Assembly (NCBI RefSeq): GCF_002575655.3
Contig: NC_053038.3
Coordinates: 148,816,885 to 148,880,884, forward strand
Length of the DNA stretch: 64,000 bases
Origin: Aegilops tauschii subsp. strangulata
Lineage: Eukaryota > Streptophyta > Magnoliopsida > Poales > Poaceae
Direction of reading: 5' to 3'
Shown: one piece after another, positions 23,236 to 35,200 of the stretch
Layout of the letters: each line of letters opens with the position of its first letter
Numbering within the stretch: the stretch's first letter is position 1
Notes under the pieces: model-generated
Seen by the model: the letters and a program-made list of their open reading frames with translations, nothing else
What the model was told of the DNA's origin: nothing
Database searches by the model: none
Program-made: the position numbers and the translations under genes

Positions 23236-26200
23236 GTCTCCCACTTGCACTAGAGTCAATAATCTAGTTCACATCGCCATGTGATTAACACTCATAGGTC
23301 ACATCACCATGTGACCAACATCCAAAGAGTTCACTAGAGTCAACAATCTAGTTCACATCACTATGTGATTAACACTCAATGTGTTCTAGTTTGATCATGT
23401 TATGCTTGTGAGAGAGGTTATTAGTCAACGGGTCTGAACCTTTCAGATCCGTGTGTGCTTTACGAATATCTATGTCATCTTGTGGATGCTACCACGCGCT
23501 ATTTGGAGCCATTTCAAATAATTGCTCTACTATACGAATCCGGTTTACTACTCAGAGTCATCCGGATTAGTGTCAAAGTTCGCATCGACGTAACCCTTTA
23601 CGACAAACTCCTTTTCACCTCCATAATCGAGAAAATTCCTTAGTCTACTAGATACTAAGGATAAGTTCGACCGCTGTCATGAGATCCTTTCCCGGATCAC
23701 TATTGTACCCTCTTGACCAACTCATGGCAAGGCACACTACATGTGCGGTACACAGCATAGCATACTATAGAGCCTACGTCTAAAGCATAGGGGACGACCT
23801 TCGTCCTTTCTCTATCTTCTGCTGTGGTCAGGTCTTGAGTCTTACTCAATACTCACACCTTGTAACACAGCCAAGAACTCCTTCTTTGCTGATCTATTTT
23901 GAACTCTTTCAAAATCATGTCAAGGTGTGCGTTCTTTGAAAGTACCATCAGGCGTCTTGATCTATCTCTATAGATCTTGATGCCCAATATGTAAGCAGCT
24001 TTATCCAGGTCTTCCTTTGAAAAACTCCTTTCAAACAACCCTTTATGCTTTCCAGAAATTTTACACCATTTCGGATCAACAATATGTCATTCACATATAC
24101 TTATCAGAAATGTTGCAGCGCTCCCACTCACTTTATTGTAAATACAAGCTTCTAACAAACTTTGTATAAACCCAAAAACTTTGATCTCTCCATCAAAGCG
24201 TATATTCTGACTCCGAGATGCTTGCTCTAGTCCATGGAAGGATCGCTGGAGCTAGCATACCTTTTAGCATCCTTAGGATCGACAAAACCTTTCTGATTGT
24301 ATCACATACAACCTTTCCTTACGAAAACTGGTAAGGAAACTTGTTTTGACATCCATCTGCCAGATTTCATAAATGCAGCTAATGCTAACATGATTCCGAC
24401 GGACTTAAGCATCGCCACGGATGAGAAAATCTCATCGTAGTCAACTCCTTGAACTTGTGGAAATACTCTTTGCCACAAGTCGAGCTTCATAGACGGTAAC
24501 ATTACCGTCCATGTCCGTCTTCTTCTTAAAGATCCATTTATCTCGGATTTCATGGCTTCTAACCATTTGTTGGAATATGGGCCCACCATCGCTTCTCCAT
24601 AGCTCGTAGGTTCATCGTTGTCCAACAACATGATTTCCAAGACAGGATTACGCATTACTCTGAAGTAGTACGCATCCTCGTCGTCCTACGAGGTTTGGTA
24701 GTGACTTGATCCGAAGTTTCATGATCACTATCATAAGCTTCCACTTCAATTGGTGTAGGTGCCACAGGAACAACTTCCAGTGCCCTGCTACACACTAGTT
24801 GAAGTGACGGTTCAATAACCCTATCAAGTCTCCACCATCCTCCCACTCAATTCTTTCGAGAGAAACTTTTCCTCGAGAAAGGACTCGCTTCTAGAAGCAA
24901 TTAGTTTTGCTTCCAGATCTGAAATAGGAGGTATACCCAACTATTTTTGGGTATTCTATGAAGATGCATTTATCCGCTTTGGGTTCGAGCTTATCAGCCT
25001 GAAACTTTTTCACATAAGCGTCGCAGCCCCAAACTTTTAAGAAACGACAACTTAGGTTTCTCTAAACGGTGTCGTCTCAACGGAATTGCGTGGTGCCCCT
25101 TTTAAAGTGAATGCGGTTGTCTCTAATGCCTAACCCATAAACGATAGTGGTAATTCGATAAGAGACATCATGGTATGCACTATATCCAATAGGGTGCAGC
25201 TATGATGTTCGGACACACCATCACACTATGGTGTTCCAGGCGGTATTAATTGTGAAACACTTTCCACAATGTCTTAATTGTATGCCAAACTCGTAACTCA
25301 GATACTCATCTCTATGATTATATCACAGACATTTTATCCTCTTGTCACGACGATCTTCAACTTCACTCTGAAATTACTTGAACCTTTCAATAATTCAAAC
25401 TTGTGTTTCATCAAGTAAATATTCTCAGCATCTACTCAAATCATCTGTGAAGTAAGAACATAACGATATCCACTGCATGCCTCAGTATTCACTGGACTGC
25501 ATACATCAAAATGTATTACTTCCAATAAATTGCTCTCTTGTTCCATCTTACTGAAAACGAGGCCTTTCAGTCATCTTGCCCATGTGGTATGATTTGCATG
25601 TCTCAAGTGATTCAAAATCAAGTGAGTCCAAACGATCCATCTGCATGGAGTTTCTTCATGCATATATACCAATAGACATGGTTCTCATGTCTCAATCTTT
25701 TCAAAAATGAATGAGTCCAAAGATCCATCTACATGGAGCTTCTTCATGCGTTCTATACCAATATGACTCAAACGGCAGTGCCACAAGTATGTGGTACTAT
25801 CATTACTATCTTATATCTTTTGGCATGAACATGTGTATCACTACGATCGAGATTCATTTTAGGTGCAAGACCATTGAAGGTATTATTCAAATAAACAGAG
25901 TAATCGTTATTCTCCTTAAATGAATAACCGTATTGCGATAAACATAATCCAATCATACTCAACGCAAACACCAAATCTCGATGGTAGAGGGAGCATGCGA
26001 TGCTTGATCACATCAACCTTGGAAACACTTCCAACACATATCGTCATCTCACCTTTAGCTAGTCTCCGTTTATTCCGCAGCTTTTATTTCGAGTTACTAA
26101 CACTTAGCAACCGAACCGGTATCTAATACCCTAGTGCTGCTAGGAGTACTAGTAAAGTACACATTCATATAACGTATATCCAATATACTTCTGTCGACCT

Positions 26201-26987
26201 TGCCCGCCTTCTCATCTACCAAGTATCTAGGGTAGTACTGCTTCAGTGACCGTTCCCCTCATTACAGAAGCACTTAGTCTCGGGTTTGGGTTCAACCTTG
26301 GGATTCTTCACTAGAGCAGCAAATGATTTGCTGTTTCATGAAGTATCCCTTTTTGCCCTTGCCCTTCTAGAAACTAGTAGTTTTACTAACCATCAACAAT
26401 TGATGCTCCTTCTTGATTTCTACTTTCGCGGTGTCAAACATCGCGAGTTGCTCAAGGATCATCATATCTATCCCTGATATGTTATAGTTCATCACGAAGC
26501 TCTTAATAGCTTGGTGGCAGTGATTATGGAGAACTATCACTATCTCATCTGGAAGATTAACTCCCACTCGATTCAAGCGATTGTGGCACTCAGACAATCT
26601 GAGCACATGCTCAACGATTGAGCTTTTCTCCCTTAGTCTGCAGGCTTAAGAAACTTGTCAGAGGTCTCATACCTCTTGACGTGGGCACTAGTCTGAAATC
26701 CCAATTTCAGTCTTCGGAACATCTCATATGTTCTGCGACGTTTCAAAACCGTCTTTGGTGCCACAATTCTAAACCGTTAGCATTACGCACTGAACTATCA
26801 TGTAGTCATCTACAGACGACGCTGAGGTTCAGCACACCGAGCGGTGCATTAAGGACATAAGCCTTCTGTGCAGCAATGAGGACAATCCTCAGTTCACGGA
26901 CCCAGTCCGCATAATTGCTATTACCAACTTTCAACTAAATTTTCTCTAGGAACATATCTTAAATAGTAGAACTAAAGCGTATGCCAT
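23236..26987 (-). pseudogene. Decayed Copia gag-pol of element X
   Basis: Reads parallel to the Angela-like polyprotein from RNase H (about 23400) through reverse transcriptase (about 23850-24650), integrase (about 24900-25700), protease and zinc knuckle (about 25770-26300) to gag (26367-26987). Recognisable pieces include DEPTSYGEAMV near 24590 and GVNLPDE and MNYNISG near 26500. There are many frame changes and stops, and several hundred bases of the RNase H region (equal to about 4260-4560 of Angela) are missing. None of the enzymes could be made. Because the LTRs are far less diverged than this gene is decayed, the gene was probably dead before the last move, which would then have used enzymes of a relative. 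Confidence 0.85.
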
Positions 26988-28277
26988 AATTTGCAAAGAC
27001 CTTTTGACTATGTTCATGATAATTGAGTTCATCTGATTAATGAACTCCCACTCAGATAGACATCCCTCTAGTCATCTAAGTGATACATGATCCGAGTCAA
27101 ACTAGGCCGTGTCCGATCATCACGTGAGACGGACTAGTCATCATCGGTGAACATCTCCATGTTGATCGTATCTACTATACGACTCATGTTCGACCTTTCG
27201 GTCTCTTGTGTTCCGAGGCCATGTCTGTACATGCTAGGCTCGTCAAGTCAACCTAAGTGTTTCGCATGTGTTCCGAGGCCATGTCTGTACATGCTAGGCT
27301 CGTCAACACCCGTTGTATTCGAACGTTAGAATCTATCACACCCGATCATCACGTGGTGCTTCGAAACAACGAACCTTCGCAACGGTGCACAGTTAGGGGG
27401 AACACGTCCCTTGAAATTTTATAAGGGATCATCTTACTTACTACCGTCGTTCTAAGCAAATAAGATGCATAACATGATAAACATCACATGCAATCAAATA
27501 GTGACATGATATGGCCAATATCATCTTGCTCCTTTGATCTCCATCTTCGGGGCACCATGATCATCTTTGTCACCGGCATGACACCATGATCTCCATCATC
27601 ATGATCTCCATCATTGTGTCTTCATGAAGTTGTCACGCCAACGATTACCTCTACTTCTATGGCTAACGCGCTTAGCAATAAAGTAAAGTAATTTGCATGG
27701 CGTTATTCAATGACACGCAGGTCATACAAAAAATAAAGACAACTCCTATGGCTCCTGCCGGTTGTCATACTCATCGACATGCAAGTCGTGATTCCTATTA
27801 CAAGAATATGATCAATCTCATACATCACATATATCATTCATCACATCTTCTGGCCATATCACATCACATAGCACATGCTGCAAAAACAAGTTAGACGTCC
27901 TATAATTGTTGTTGCAAGTTTTTACGTGGCTTGTATAGGTTTCTAGCAAGAATGTTTCTTACCTACGTAAGACCACAACGTGATATGCCAATTTCTATTT
28001 ACCCTTCATAAGGACCCTTTTCATCGAATCCGTTCCGACTAAAGTGGGAGAGACAGACACCCGCTAGCCACCTTATGCATCTAGTGCATGTCAGTCGGTG
28101 GAACCTGTCTCACGTAAGCGTACGTGTAAGGTCGGTCCGGGCCGCTTCATCCCACAATGCCGCCGAAACAAGATAAGACTAGTAGCGGCAAGAAGAATTG
28201 GCAACATCTACGCCCACAACTTCTTTGTGTTCTACTCGTGCATAGAAACTACGCATAGACCTAGCTCATGATGCCGC
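26988..28277 (-). other. Untranslated leader of element X, with primer site at 28258-28277
   Basis: No open frame. Ends at the 5' LTR with a - strand primer site GCGGCATCATGAGCTAGG, related to the Angela site. Contains the second 60 bp period repeat at 27207-27306. Confidence 0.75.
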
Positions 28278-30003
28278 TGTTGGGGAACGTAGCAGAAGTT
28301 CAAAATTTTCTACGCATCACCAAGATCAATCTATGGAGTACTCTAGCAACGAGGGGAAGGGGAGTGCATCTACATACCCTTGTAGATCGCGAGCAGAAGC
28401 GTTCAAGAGAACGGGGTTGATGGAGTCGTACTCGTCGTGATCCAAATCACCGATGATCCTAGCGCCGAACGGACGGCACCTCCGCGTTCAACACACATAC
28501 GGAGCAGCGACGTCTCCTCCTTCTTGATCCAGCAAGGGGGGAGGAGAGGTTGATGGAGATCCAGCAGCACGACGGCGTGGTGGTGGAAGTAGCGGGGATC
28601 CCGGTAGGGTTTCGCCAAGCACTAACGGGAGGGAGAGGTGTCACGGGAGGGAGAGGGAGGCGCCAGGGGCTTGGGTATTGCTGCCCTCCCTCCCCCCACT
28701 ATATATAGGGCCAAGGGAGGGGGGGGGGCGCAGCCTTGGCCCTTCCTCCAAGGAAGGGTGCGGCCAGGGAGGAGTCCTTCCTCCCCAAGGCACCTCGGAG
28801 GTGCCTTCCCCCTTTAGGACTCTCCCTTTTTCTTATCTCTTGGCGCATGGGCCTCTTGGGGCTGGTGCCCTTGGCCCATATAGGCCAAGGTGCACCCCCT
28901 ACAGCCCATGTGGCCCCCCGGGGCTGGTGGACCCCCTTGGTGGACCCCCGGACCCCTTTCGGCACTCCCGGTACAATACCGATAAAGTGCGAAACTTTTC
29001 CGGCGACCAAAATAAGACTTCCCATATATAAATCTTTACCTCCGGACCATTCCGGAACTCCTCGTGACGTCCGGGATCTCATCCAGGACTCCGAACAACT
29101 TTCGGGTTACCGCATACTAATATCTCTATAACCCTAGCGTCACCGAACCTTAAGTGTGTAGACACTACGGGTTCGGGAGACATGCAGACATGACCGAGAC
29201 GACTCTCCGGTCAATAACCAACAGCGGGATCTGGATACCCATGTTGGCTCCCACATGCTCCTCGATGATCTCATCGGATGAACCACGATGTCGAGGATTC
29301 AATCAATCCCGTATACAATTCCCTTTGTCTATTAGTATGTTACTTGCCCGAGATTCGATCGTCGGTATCCCGATACCTTGTTCAATCTCGTTACCGGCAA
29401 GTCTCTTTACTCGTTCCGTAACACATCATCCCATGATCAACTCCTTGGTCACATTGTGCACATAATGATGATGTCCTACCGAGTGGGCCCAGAGATACCT
29501 CTCCGTTTACACGGAGTGACAAATCCCAGTCTCGATTCGTGCCAACCCAACAGACACTTTCGGAGATACCTGTAGTGCACCTTTATAGCCACCCAGTTAC
29601 GTTGTGACATTTGGTACACCCAAAGCATTCCTACGGTATCCGGGAGTTGCACAATCTCATGGTCTAAGGAAATGATACTTGACATTAGAAAAGCTCTGAG
29701 CAAACGAACTACACGATCTTGTGCTAGGCTTAGGATTGGGACTTGTCCATCACATCATTCCCCTAATGATGTGATCCCGTTATCAACGACATCCAATGTC
29801 CACGGTCAGGAAACCGTAACCATCTATTGATCAACGAGCTAGTCTCCTAGAGGCTTACTATGGACATGGTGTTGTCTATGTATCCACACATGTATCTGAG
29901 TTTCCTATCAATACAATTCTAGCATGGATAATAAACGATTATCATGAACAAGGAAATATAATAATAACCTATTTATTATTGCCTCTAGGGCATATTTCCA
30001 ACA
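28278..30003 (-). repeat. 5' LTR of element X
   Basis: 1726 bp; about 22 differences by eye from 21511-23235. The 10 bp stem is at 28787-28807. Confidence 0.93.
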
Positions 30004-30181
30004 TATTACACCACAACGGTGGCGCAAACCAGTATAAATCTCGTGTCTTTCTATGTTGCGAGTTCGTCGAGTTTGTCCGCGAGATCTTAGTGAGCTAGGG
30101 CGTGGATCGGTAGGAGGGAAAGACTTCGCGCGCACCCCAGAGTTCGAACCTTAAGGGTTTGCCGGAACCCCACATCCGACA
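30004..30181 (+). repeat. 3' LTR of element A, second piece
   Basis: Continues after X and ends CACATCCGACA at 30181, followed by ACGAT, the altered target duplication of A. Confidence 0.9.
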
Positions 30182-30186
30182 ACGAT

Positions 30187-30594
30187 GTCCTCCGTCCCGC
30201 CGTCCTGCTGGTCTTGGTCTCGTTGCACCGATATGGAAACCTTTTCCTGATGCCTCGGTACTCCTTGCCTGCGCTTGCCTCCTTAGTACCAAAGAGGAAA
30301 CAAGGACACTGTGCGTGCTAGCGCCCGCCTGGCGCCCACCTTGTCTTGGTCATCATGGCTTACGTCATTGGAACCTCGCGAGGTTCGCCTTGCCTTGATC
30401 TCTCGGCCCCTCGCGAGCCAGCCTGGTGAGGCCGCCCCAAGGAGGTCTTGTGCCGTCCGTCTCGCGAGGCTTGGCCCCTCGCGAGGGTCTTGAGTGATTG
30501 CTGGTGAAGACGGGCCGTACTGGGCCACGAGTAGAGCCACACCGTGGGCCGCAGGCAGGCAAGTCTGGGGACCCCCATTCCCAGAACGCCGACA
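30187..30594 (-). repeat. 3' LTR of element C, second piece
   Basis: Parallel to 47655-48063 of the 5' LTR and ends AACGCCGACA at 30594. Instead of the purine tract and inside of C, it is followed by a copy of the sequence that flanks C on its other side. Confidence 0.88.
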
Positions 30595-30732
30595 CCGCCG
30601 GTCGAGGGAGCGGGGGCGAAGGCGCGGAACTTCTTCAGCAGGGCCTCCACCTAAACCTTCACTGCTGCGGTAGCGGCCGTGCAATGCTCGTCGTCCACAG
30701 GCTCCAGCAGCTCGTCAAGGTGGGTGGCAGGG
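30595..30732 (-). repeat. Copy of the D flank of element C, placed inside the C 3' end
   Basis: Equals 48064-48201, including the CCGCC duplication, with about 8 differences. It codes (on -) a piece of the D antisense gene and shares with D the in-frame TAG (48120-48122) that C's own gene lacks (CAG near 33647). It joins the next LTR piece with GGG in common. Confidence 0.85.
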
Positions 30733-30811
30733 CCGTACTGGGCCACGAGTAGAGCCACGCCATGGGCCACAGGCAGGCAAGTCTAGGGACCCCATTCGCA
30801 GAACGCCGACA
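30730..30811 (-). repeat. Partial second LTR at the 3' end of element C
   Basis: The last 82 bases of the LTR as read on + (first 82 in the sense direction), ending GCCGACA at 30811 and followed by the purine tract GTAGCCCTTGGGCCC reversed (30812-30830). This is the original start of the C 3' LTR. Confidence 0.85.
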
Positions 30812-31104
30812 GTAGCCCTTGGGCCCAAGGCACGCTCGGACTTGGCTTTGAGGCGAAGCCAAAGGGCAAGTGCAGAGCGCCGCGGGCCCCAACAGCCTGC
30901 GGCCTTGGTCGACGCGTGGTGATTGATTGGATGTGGGTGTCTCCGCTTCCTCACGCTGCCTCGGCAACTGCCCGCCTCACAAAAGGCTGGCGCGGGCTAT
31001 GCTTGCCTTCATTGCTTCCTTCCGCCTTGCTCCAGATCCCCTTTCTCGCCCCTTGTTTTTGAAATCTCTAGATCTGCTCCCATCCCCTTCCGCATCGGCG
31101 ACCA

Positions 31105-33732
31105 ATGGCGCCCCGGAAGGTCAAGCCTGCCTCGTCGCCGGCTTGGTTCGAGCCAGCTCTGGATGCGCCCAACGTCTCGGAGAAGAGCCTCGCCGCCACG
31201 CACCTGCTGACGGCGGTGGAGAGCAACGAGAGGGGGAAGACCGAGCTCCGGGCCGGCTCCGCCGTGCCGGAGCCCGAGGGAAGCACCTTCTTCCCCTTCT
31301 TCATGAGCAGCATCATTGCGAGGCTGGTTCCCCCTTTCTCTGACTTCTTCTATGAGGTCCTTGGCCACTACGGGCTGCAGGCACTGCATCTTCATCCCAA
31401 CTCTGTCCTCCTTCTGTCGATGTTCGCCTTCTACTGTGAGGCGTATCTCGGCGTGATGCTGTCCATGGCTCTGCTGCACCACTTCTTCTTCCTCTGCATC
31501 AACGAGGGTCGTACCTCCGGGTGTGCCAACTTCATCGCGGCCGGCAAGGACAACTCGTTCTCGTAGGCTGGGAAGAAGGCCGACGGCTTCAGGAGCAAGT
31601 GGGTCATGATGGACTCCAAGTGCGTCCACCCACGCTTGGTGCGGCCAACGGAGATGCCCCAGTCTGACAAGGGGTGGTCTCGCGCGAAGCTTACTGATGA
31701 CCGGGCGACGTCGGTGCTGGAGCAGATGAACGCCGACCTAAAGCCGGGCAACGCAAAGGCTGCAAAGGTGACAGGGGCCGTGCTCCTGAGGGAATTCTTG
31801 ATGTTGCACGTGGCCCCGCTTCAGGCGCGTACGCGCCCCTTGTGGAGGCTTGGGGGCAAAGAAGACAAGGTTCACCTGAGCCCGGAGGCCTTGCCTGACG
31901 AAGAGCTAGCTGCGGCTCTCCGCCTCCTGGTCAGGGACGACCAGGAATACCCGCCGAGCGCCTTTGTTCCCTTGTTCCGCCGCAAGTACGGGGCGCAGGT
32001 CGTGGCTGCCAGGCCAACCTTCGATGGGCGCGGGTTGGTGCCGCCAGCGCCTCCTGCGGTCTCGGCTGCGATGGTGCCGGTGGAGGTGTCTTCTGACGAC
32101 TCTCGCAAGGAGGTGGAGGAGGAGGACGAGGATGGGGAACGCGACTCGGAGCCGACCCCCGAGGGGATGGGGGAGACCTCCCCCTTGCACAAGGTTGACC
32201 TCCTCCGTACCATGCCTGACGATGACGATGAGACCGACGACCTCCAAAGGGGGGAGCCGCCCGTGATCCCGATGAGGGGCAGGTCGGCGTTGGTTTCCTG
32301 AGATGACACCCCTATTCTGACGCCGCCTGGGGCTGCTTCTGGCCCGTTTGCTGCCCCTTCCTCTGCCCCTGGAGCCCGTGTGTCTGCGCCCCAGGCTGGG
32401 AGGCTTTCGGGCTTCAAGCTCAGCAAGAGGAGGGTGGACTACACCGCAGTAGACCAGTAAGTGCTCTTGCCTTGTTTCGTCCTTGCTTCTGCTGCTTGAC
32501 CTTGACGCTTTTCCGCTGCGTGATTAGGCCGACGCCTGCGGCGAAGAAGAGGAAGGAGGAGGCGGTGGTGCCGCTCGGGACTGACCCGCCTACTCCGGCT
32601 GCGTCTCCCTCCATGGAGAAGGGCGGCATTGGCGCTCATGTCTCTCCGCCCCGGTCGTCCTTACGAGGCCTGGGGGAGAATCTCCGGGAGGAGTCAGCCC
32701 CCGTGGCCCCGCTGGCTACGGAGGCACCGGTGTCCGGCTCGGCTGCTGAAGTCTCCAAGGCTCAGGAGCCCCCGGTCTCCCAGGCTATGGTGACGGTACC
32801 TTCTCCTCCTCCTCCTGCTGCACTGCTGATTCCAGGTCCTTCCGCCTCCCCTGACGTCTTGAAGCGCGCTCTTTCTGAGATGATCCGACTGCGGGAGGAT
32901 CTTCAGGGTGCCGACCCCTCCTGGTGGCCGGGCGCCTGGAGCTGGTCTCTGGCTGGCTCCATTCTGACGCGTCCGTTCGGGCGGCGCTGAGCTAGGCCAC
33001 GGTGACCCCCGAGAAGGAGAAGCAGGCCGCCGACCAAGCAGCGGCTGCTCGCGAGGCGGCGTTGAAGGACGTCGAGGCTGCCAAGAGTCGCTGCCGGGCG
33101 CTGGAGGCCGAGCTGAAGACCTTGTGCAACGAGCGTGCAGAAGAACCCATAGCCGCAAGGTGGAGGAGGAGAAGATGAAGGCCCGGGAGGATGTCGTCAA
33201 GGGTCGCGACACCGAGCTGGAGTAGTCGGCGAAGGCGCAGGCGGCCGAGCGTGGCCGGCTGGTGGAGCTGGAGCGGAAGGTGAAGGCGGAGGAAGCCGAA
33301 CTTGGCGCCAAGGCGAAGGTTCTGGCCGAGGACCGCGTGGCCTTCGCGCTCCTCGAGGAGAGGTCTCGTGTGGCACTGAAGACACTCTATGATAAGGGCT
33401 TGGAGAAGCCGCTGGCCACCGACGAGGACGGCCCCGCCCAGCTGCTTCCCTACTTGGTCGAGGCGCTTGAGGAAGTCGTGAGCGGCCTCGGCCCCATGGC
33501 GGGGGAAGAGGCTCGCATCCTTTCTTCAGCTGCACTGACACGCGTCTTCAGCCACCTCCATCTTCGTGATCCTACCGCCTGCCTTGACGAGCTGCTGGAG
33601 CCTGTGGATGACGAACACTGCACAACCGCTGCCGCAGCCGTGAAGGGTCAGGTGGGGGCCCTGCTAAAGAAGTTTCGCGCCTTTGACCGGGTGCGACACC
33701 AATCCTGTAGCTCCGGCCGGTGGTACAGGTGA
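31105..33732 (+). pseudogene. Antisense spliced gene of element C: Transposase_28-family protein
   Basis: ATG at 31105 opens MAPRKVKPASSPAWFEPALD. The first exon has the core FFYEVLGHYGLQALHLHPNS and CEAYLGVMLSMALLHHFFFL, then ends at 32456; the intron is 32457-32527 (GTAAGT...TTAG, 71 nt); the second exon starts with PTPAAKKRK, gives a coiled coil with alternating charged residues, and ends ALLKKFRAF near 33690. Faults: TAG at 31564-31566, TGA near 32299, a frame change near 32925, and further stops near 32989 and 33224. The gene runs opposite to the gag-protease of C, as in A and D. N-terminal start and intron are at equal places in A and C. Confidence 0.82.
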
Positions 33733-33937
33733 AGGCGACGCCACAAAGGAGGGAGCACCCCTTGCGGGCAACGGCGATGTCCAGGGATGACTTGCTTGCG
33801 GCTGCTTTCCTGTTTTACTCCTGCAACATGTATCATGCCTCGTGGAGGCATTTCAACTTGCGTTTGGTATTGTGAGAACAATATGTCTTGTAATATTTGC
33901 CTGAGATTTTGCGATTTTCTTCCTATTTGCTTTTTGT

Positions 33938-34265
33938 TCTACGTCGGCAGGGCCCGGCCCCGCGCATACCTCAGCCGCTGTTGGGTCGTCCGGAGACCAG
34001 GACGAGACCAAGGAGTGAGGGGCTACGTGACCAGTTAGGCTCCTGAGTCGCGATGCTCAGGAGTCCCCCTTGACGCGCAAACAGCTTATAAGAAGGAGAT
34101 GCAGGGATAGGTATAGTGTTCTACATCGGCAAGGCCCGGCCACGCGCATACCTTAGCCGCCGTTGGGTCGTTCGGAGACCAGGACGAGACCAAGGAGTGA
34201 GGGGCTACGCGACTAGTTAGGCTCCTGAGTCGCGATGCTCAAGAGTCCCCCTTGACACTTGAACG
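33938..34265 (-). repeat. Stem-loop tandem repeats of element C
   Basis: Reverse of the blocks at 15571-15897 in A: units at about 33938-34085 and 34119-34265, each with CTCCTGAG...CTCAGGAG or a near copy (34041-34064 and 34222-34245). Confidence 0.75.
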
Positions 34266-34269
34266 GCCT

Positions 34270-35200
34270 CCATACCTTTGTCCTCGCCGAGGCTCGGCTT
34301 GGGAGGGGCGCGCGATGACCAGGTTCGGGGGACCTGGCTCAGCCCCCTCGCGCGACTCTCCCGAGGGGAGGTGTTGCGATGAGGCCGGACACTGAGCTCA
34401 AGGGCTTCCTGAGGTTGATACGGCCATGGGGCCGCCCTCAGTTGTTTATCACCAGCCCGGAACATAGCGCTTCCGCACTTGCACGGGCATAGCCGCTCCT
34501 CGGCAGCGTCGACGGCCAGCACGGAGCATGGTGCTTCCACTGGTACGTGGGAGGGGGCTCCCTACTGCGGAGAGCCCTCGGGGCGTGTACAGCCCCGCCC
34601 TGACACGTGGCTTTCACGGCAGGGCTAGACGAGGTGTGTCTGGGCACTCGTGAGCCAGCGCGGGACTCACGAGGCCCTACCTCAAGGCGGGTTGCGCCTG
34701 GTCTTGATTCTTGATAGTTGTGGTGGTCTTGTGAGATGGTTAGACAACCTGCGCTGAACGAATCTCCTGAGGTTACCGCATGAGAAAGCCAAGCACCAAC
34801 GACCCCAGGAGGTGACGTGAACAGGGCCGGCCCGCCAGACAGAGCTCGGCCGTTGGATTTATCGACGCTGCAGGGACGGGCCCGAGCACAGACGCCGTGA
34901 CTAACCCTCTCACGCGAAGGGTCCAGAAGAAAGACGATCGGCGCGCGGCTCCCGTGGTGGGTGACAATCAAGCAGGTGATAACCATAGAGAGATTTTGCA
35001 TGAGAGGAAAATTAGCTGAGGTAAATGCAAGAACGATACATGCCACTGGGCTGGACCCGAGCGGCTTGGGGATGATGCAGCCCGAGGGGCGCCCCCAGCA
35101 AAGTAAGCTAAAGACATAAAAGGATACATGCCACAGGGACGGACCCTAGCGGCCTGGGAATGATGCAGCCCGGGGGCGCCCCCAGCTAAGCAAACTTAGA
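34270..35200 (-). other. Spacer of element C without a recognisable gene
   Basis: Parallel to the A spacer 14500-15560, including the pair of ~65 bp repeats at about 35035-35195. Open frames here are short and not kept between A, C and D, so I do not call a gene. Confidence 0.7.

Larger units (their letters stand above)
19700..30003 (-). mobile_element. Element X: rearranged Copia retrotransposon with three LTRs
   Basis: The outer ends (TGTTGGGGAACG at 19700, ATTTCCAACA at 30003) are flanked by TATTA, so everything between arrived or arose as one unit. Layout on +: truncated LTR (19700-19995), inner piece (19996-21510), complete LTR (21511-23235), complete inner part (23236-28277), complete LTR (28278-30003). 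This is an LTR-inside-LTR-inside-LTR tandem with about 5 kb deleted from the left unit, joining LTR base about 296 to the point equal to 26763. LTR ends and inner sequence place it in the Angela/BARE group as a distinct family. The coding part is badly decayed, while LTRs and duplicated inner parts differ by only about 1 percent. Confidence 0.9.
1778..30181 (+). mobile_element. Element A: non-autonomous Gypsy-type LTR retrotransposon, same family as C and D
   Basis: A runs from TGTCGGCGTC at 1778 to CACATCCGACA at 30181. Order on + : 5' LTR (split by Angela), primer site (11399-11418), gag-protease pseudogene (11472-13946), reverse transcriptase stub (14046-14492), spacer with repeats, antisense gene (15976-18676 on -), polypurine tract (18950-18967), 3' LTR (split by X). 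Without inserts the element is about 9.4 kb. The two LTRs differ at roughly 36 sites in 620 bases by eye, the most diverged pair in the nest. It lies inside the LTR of a relative in opposite orientation, a self-insertion of the family. Confidence 0.9.
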
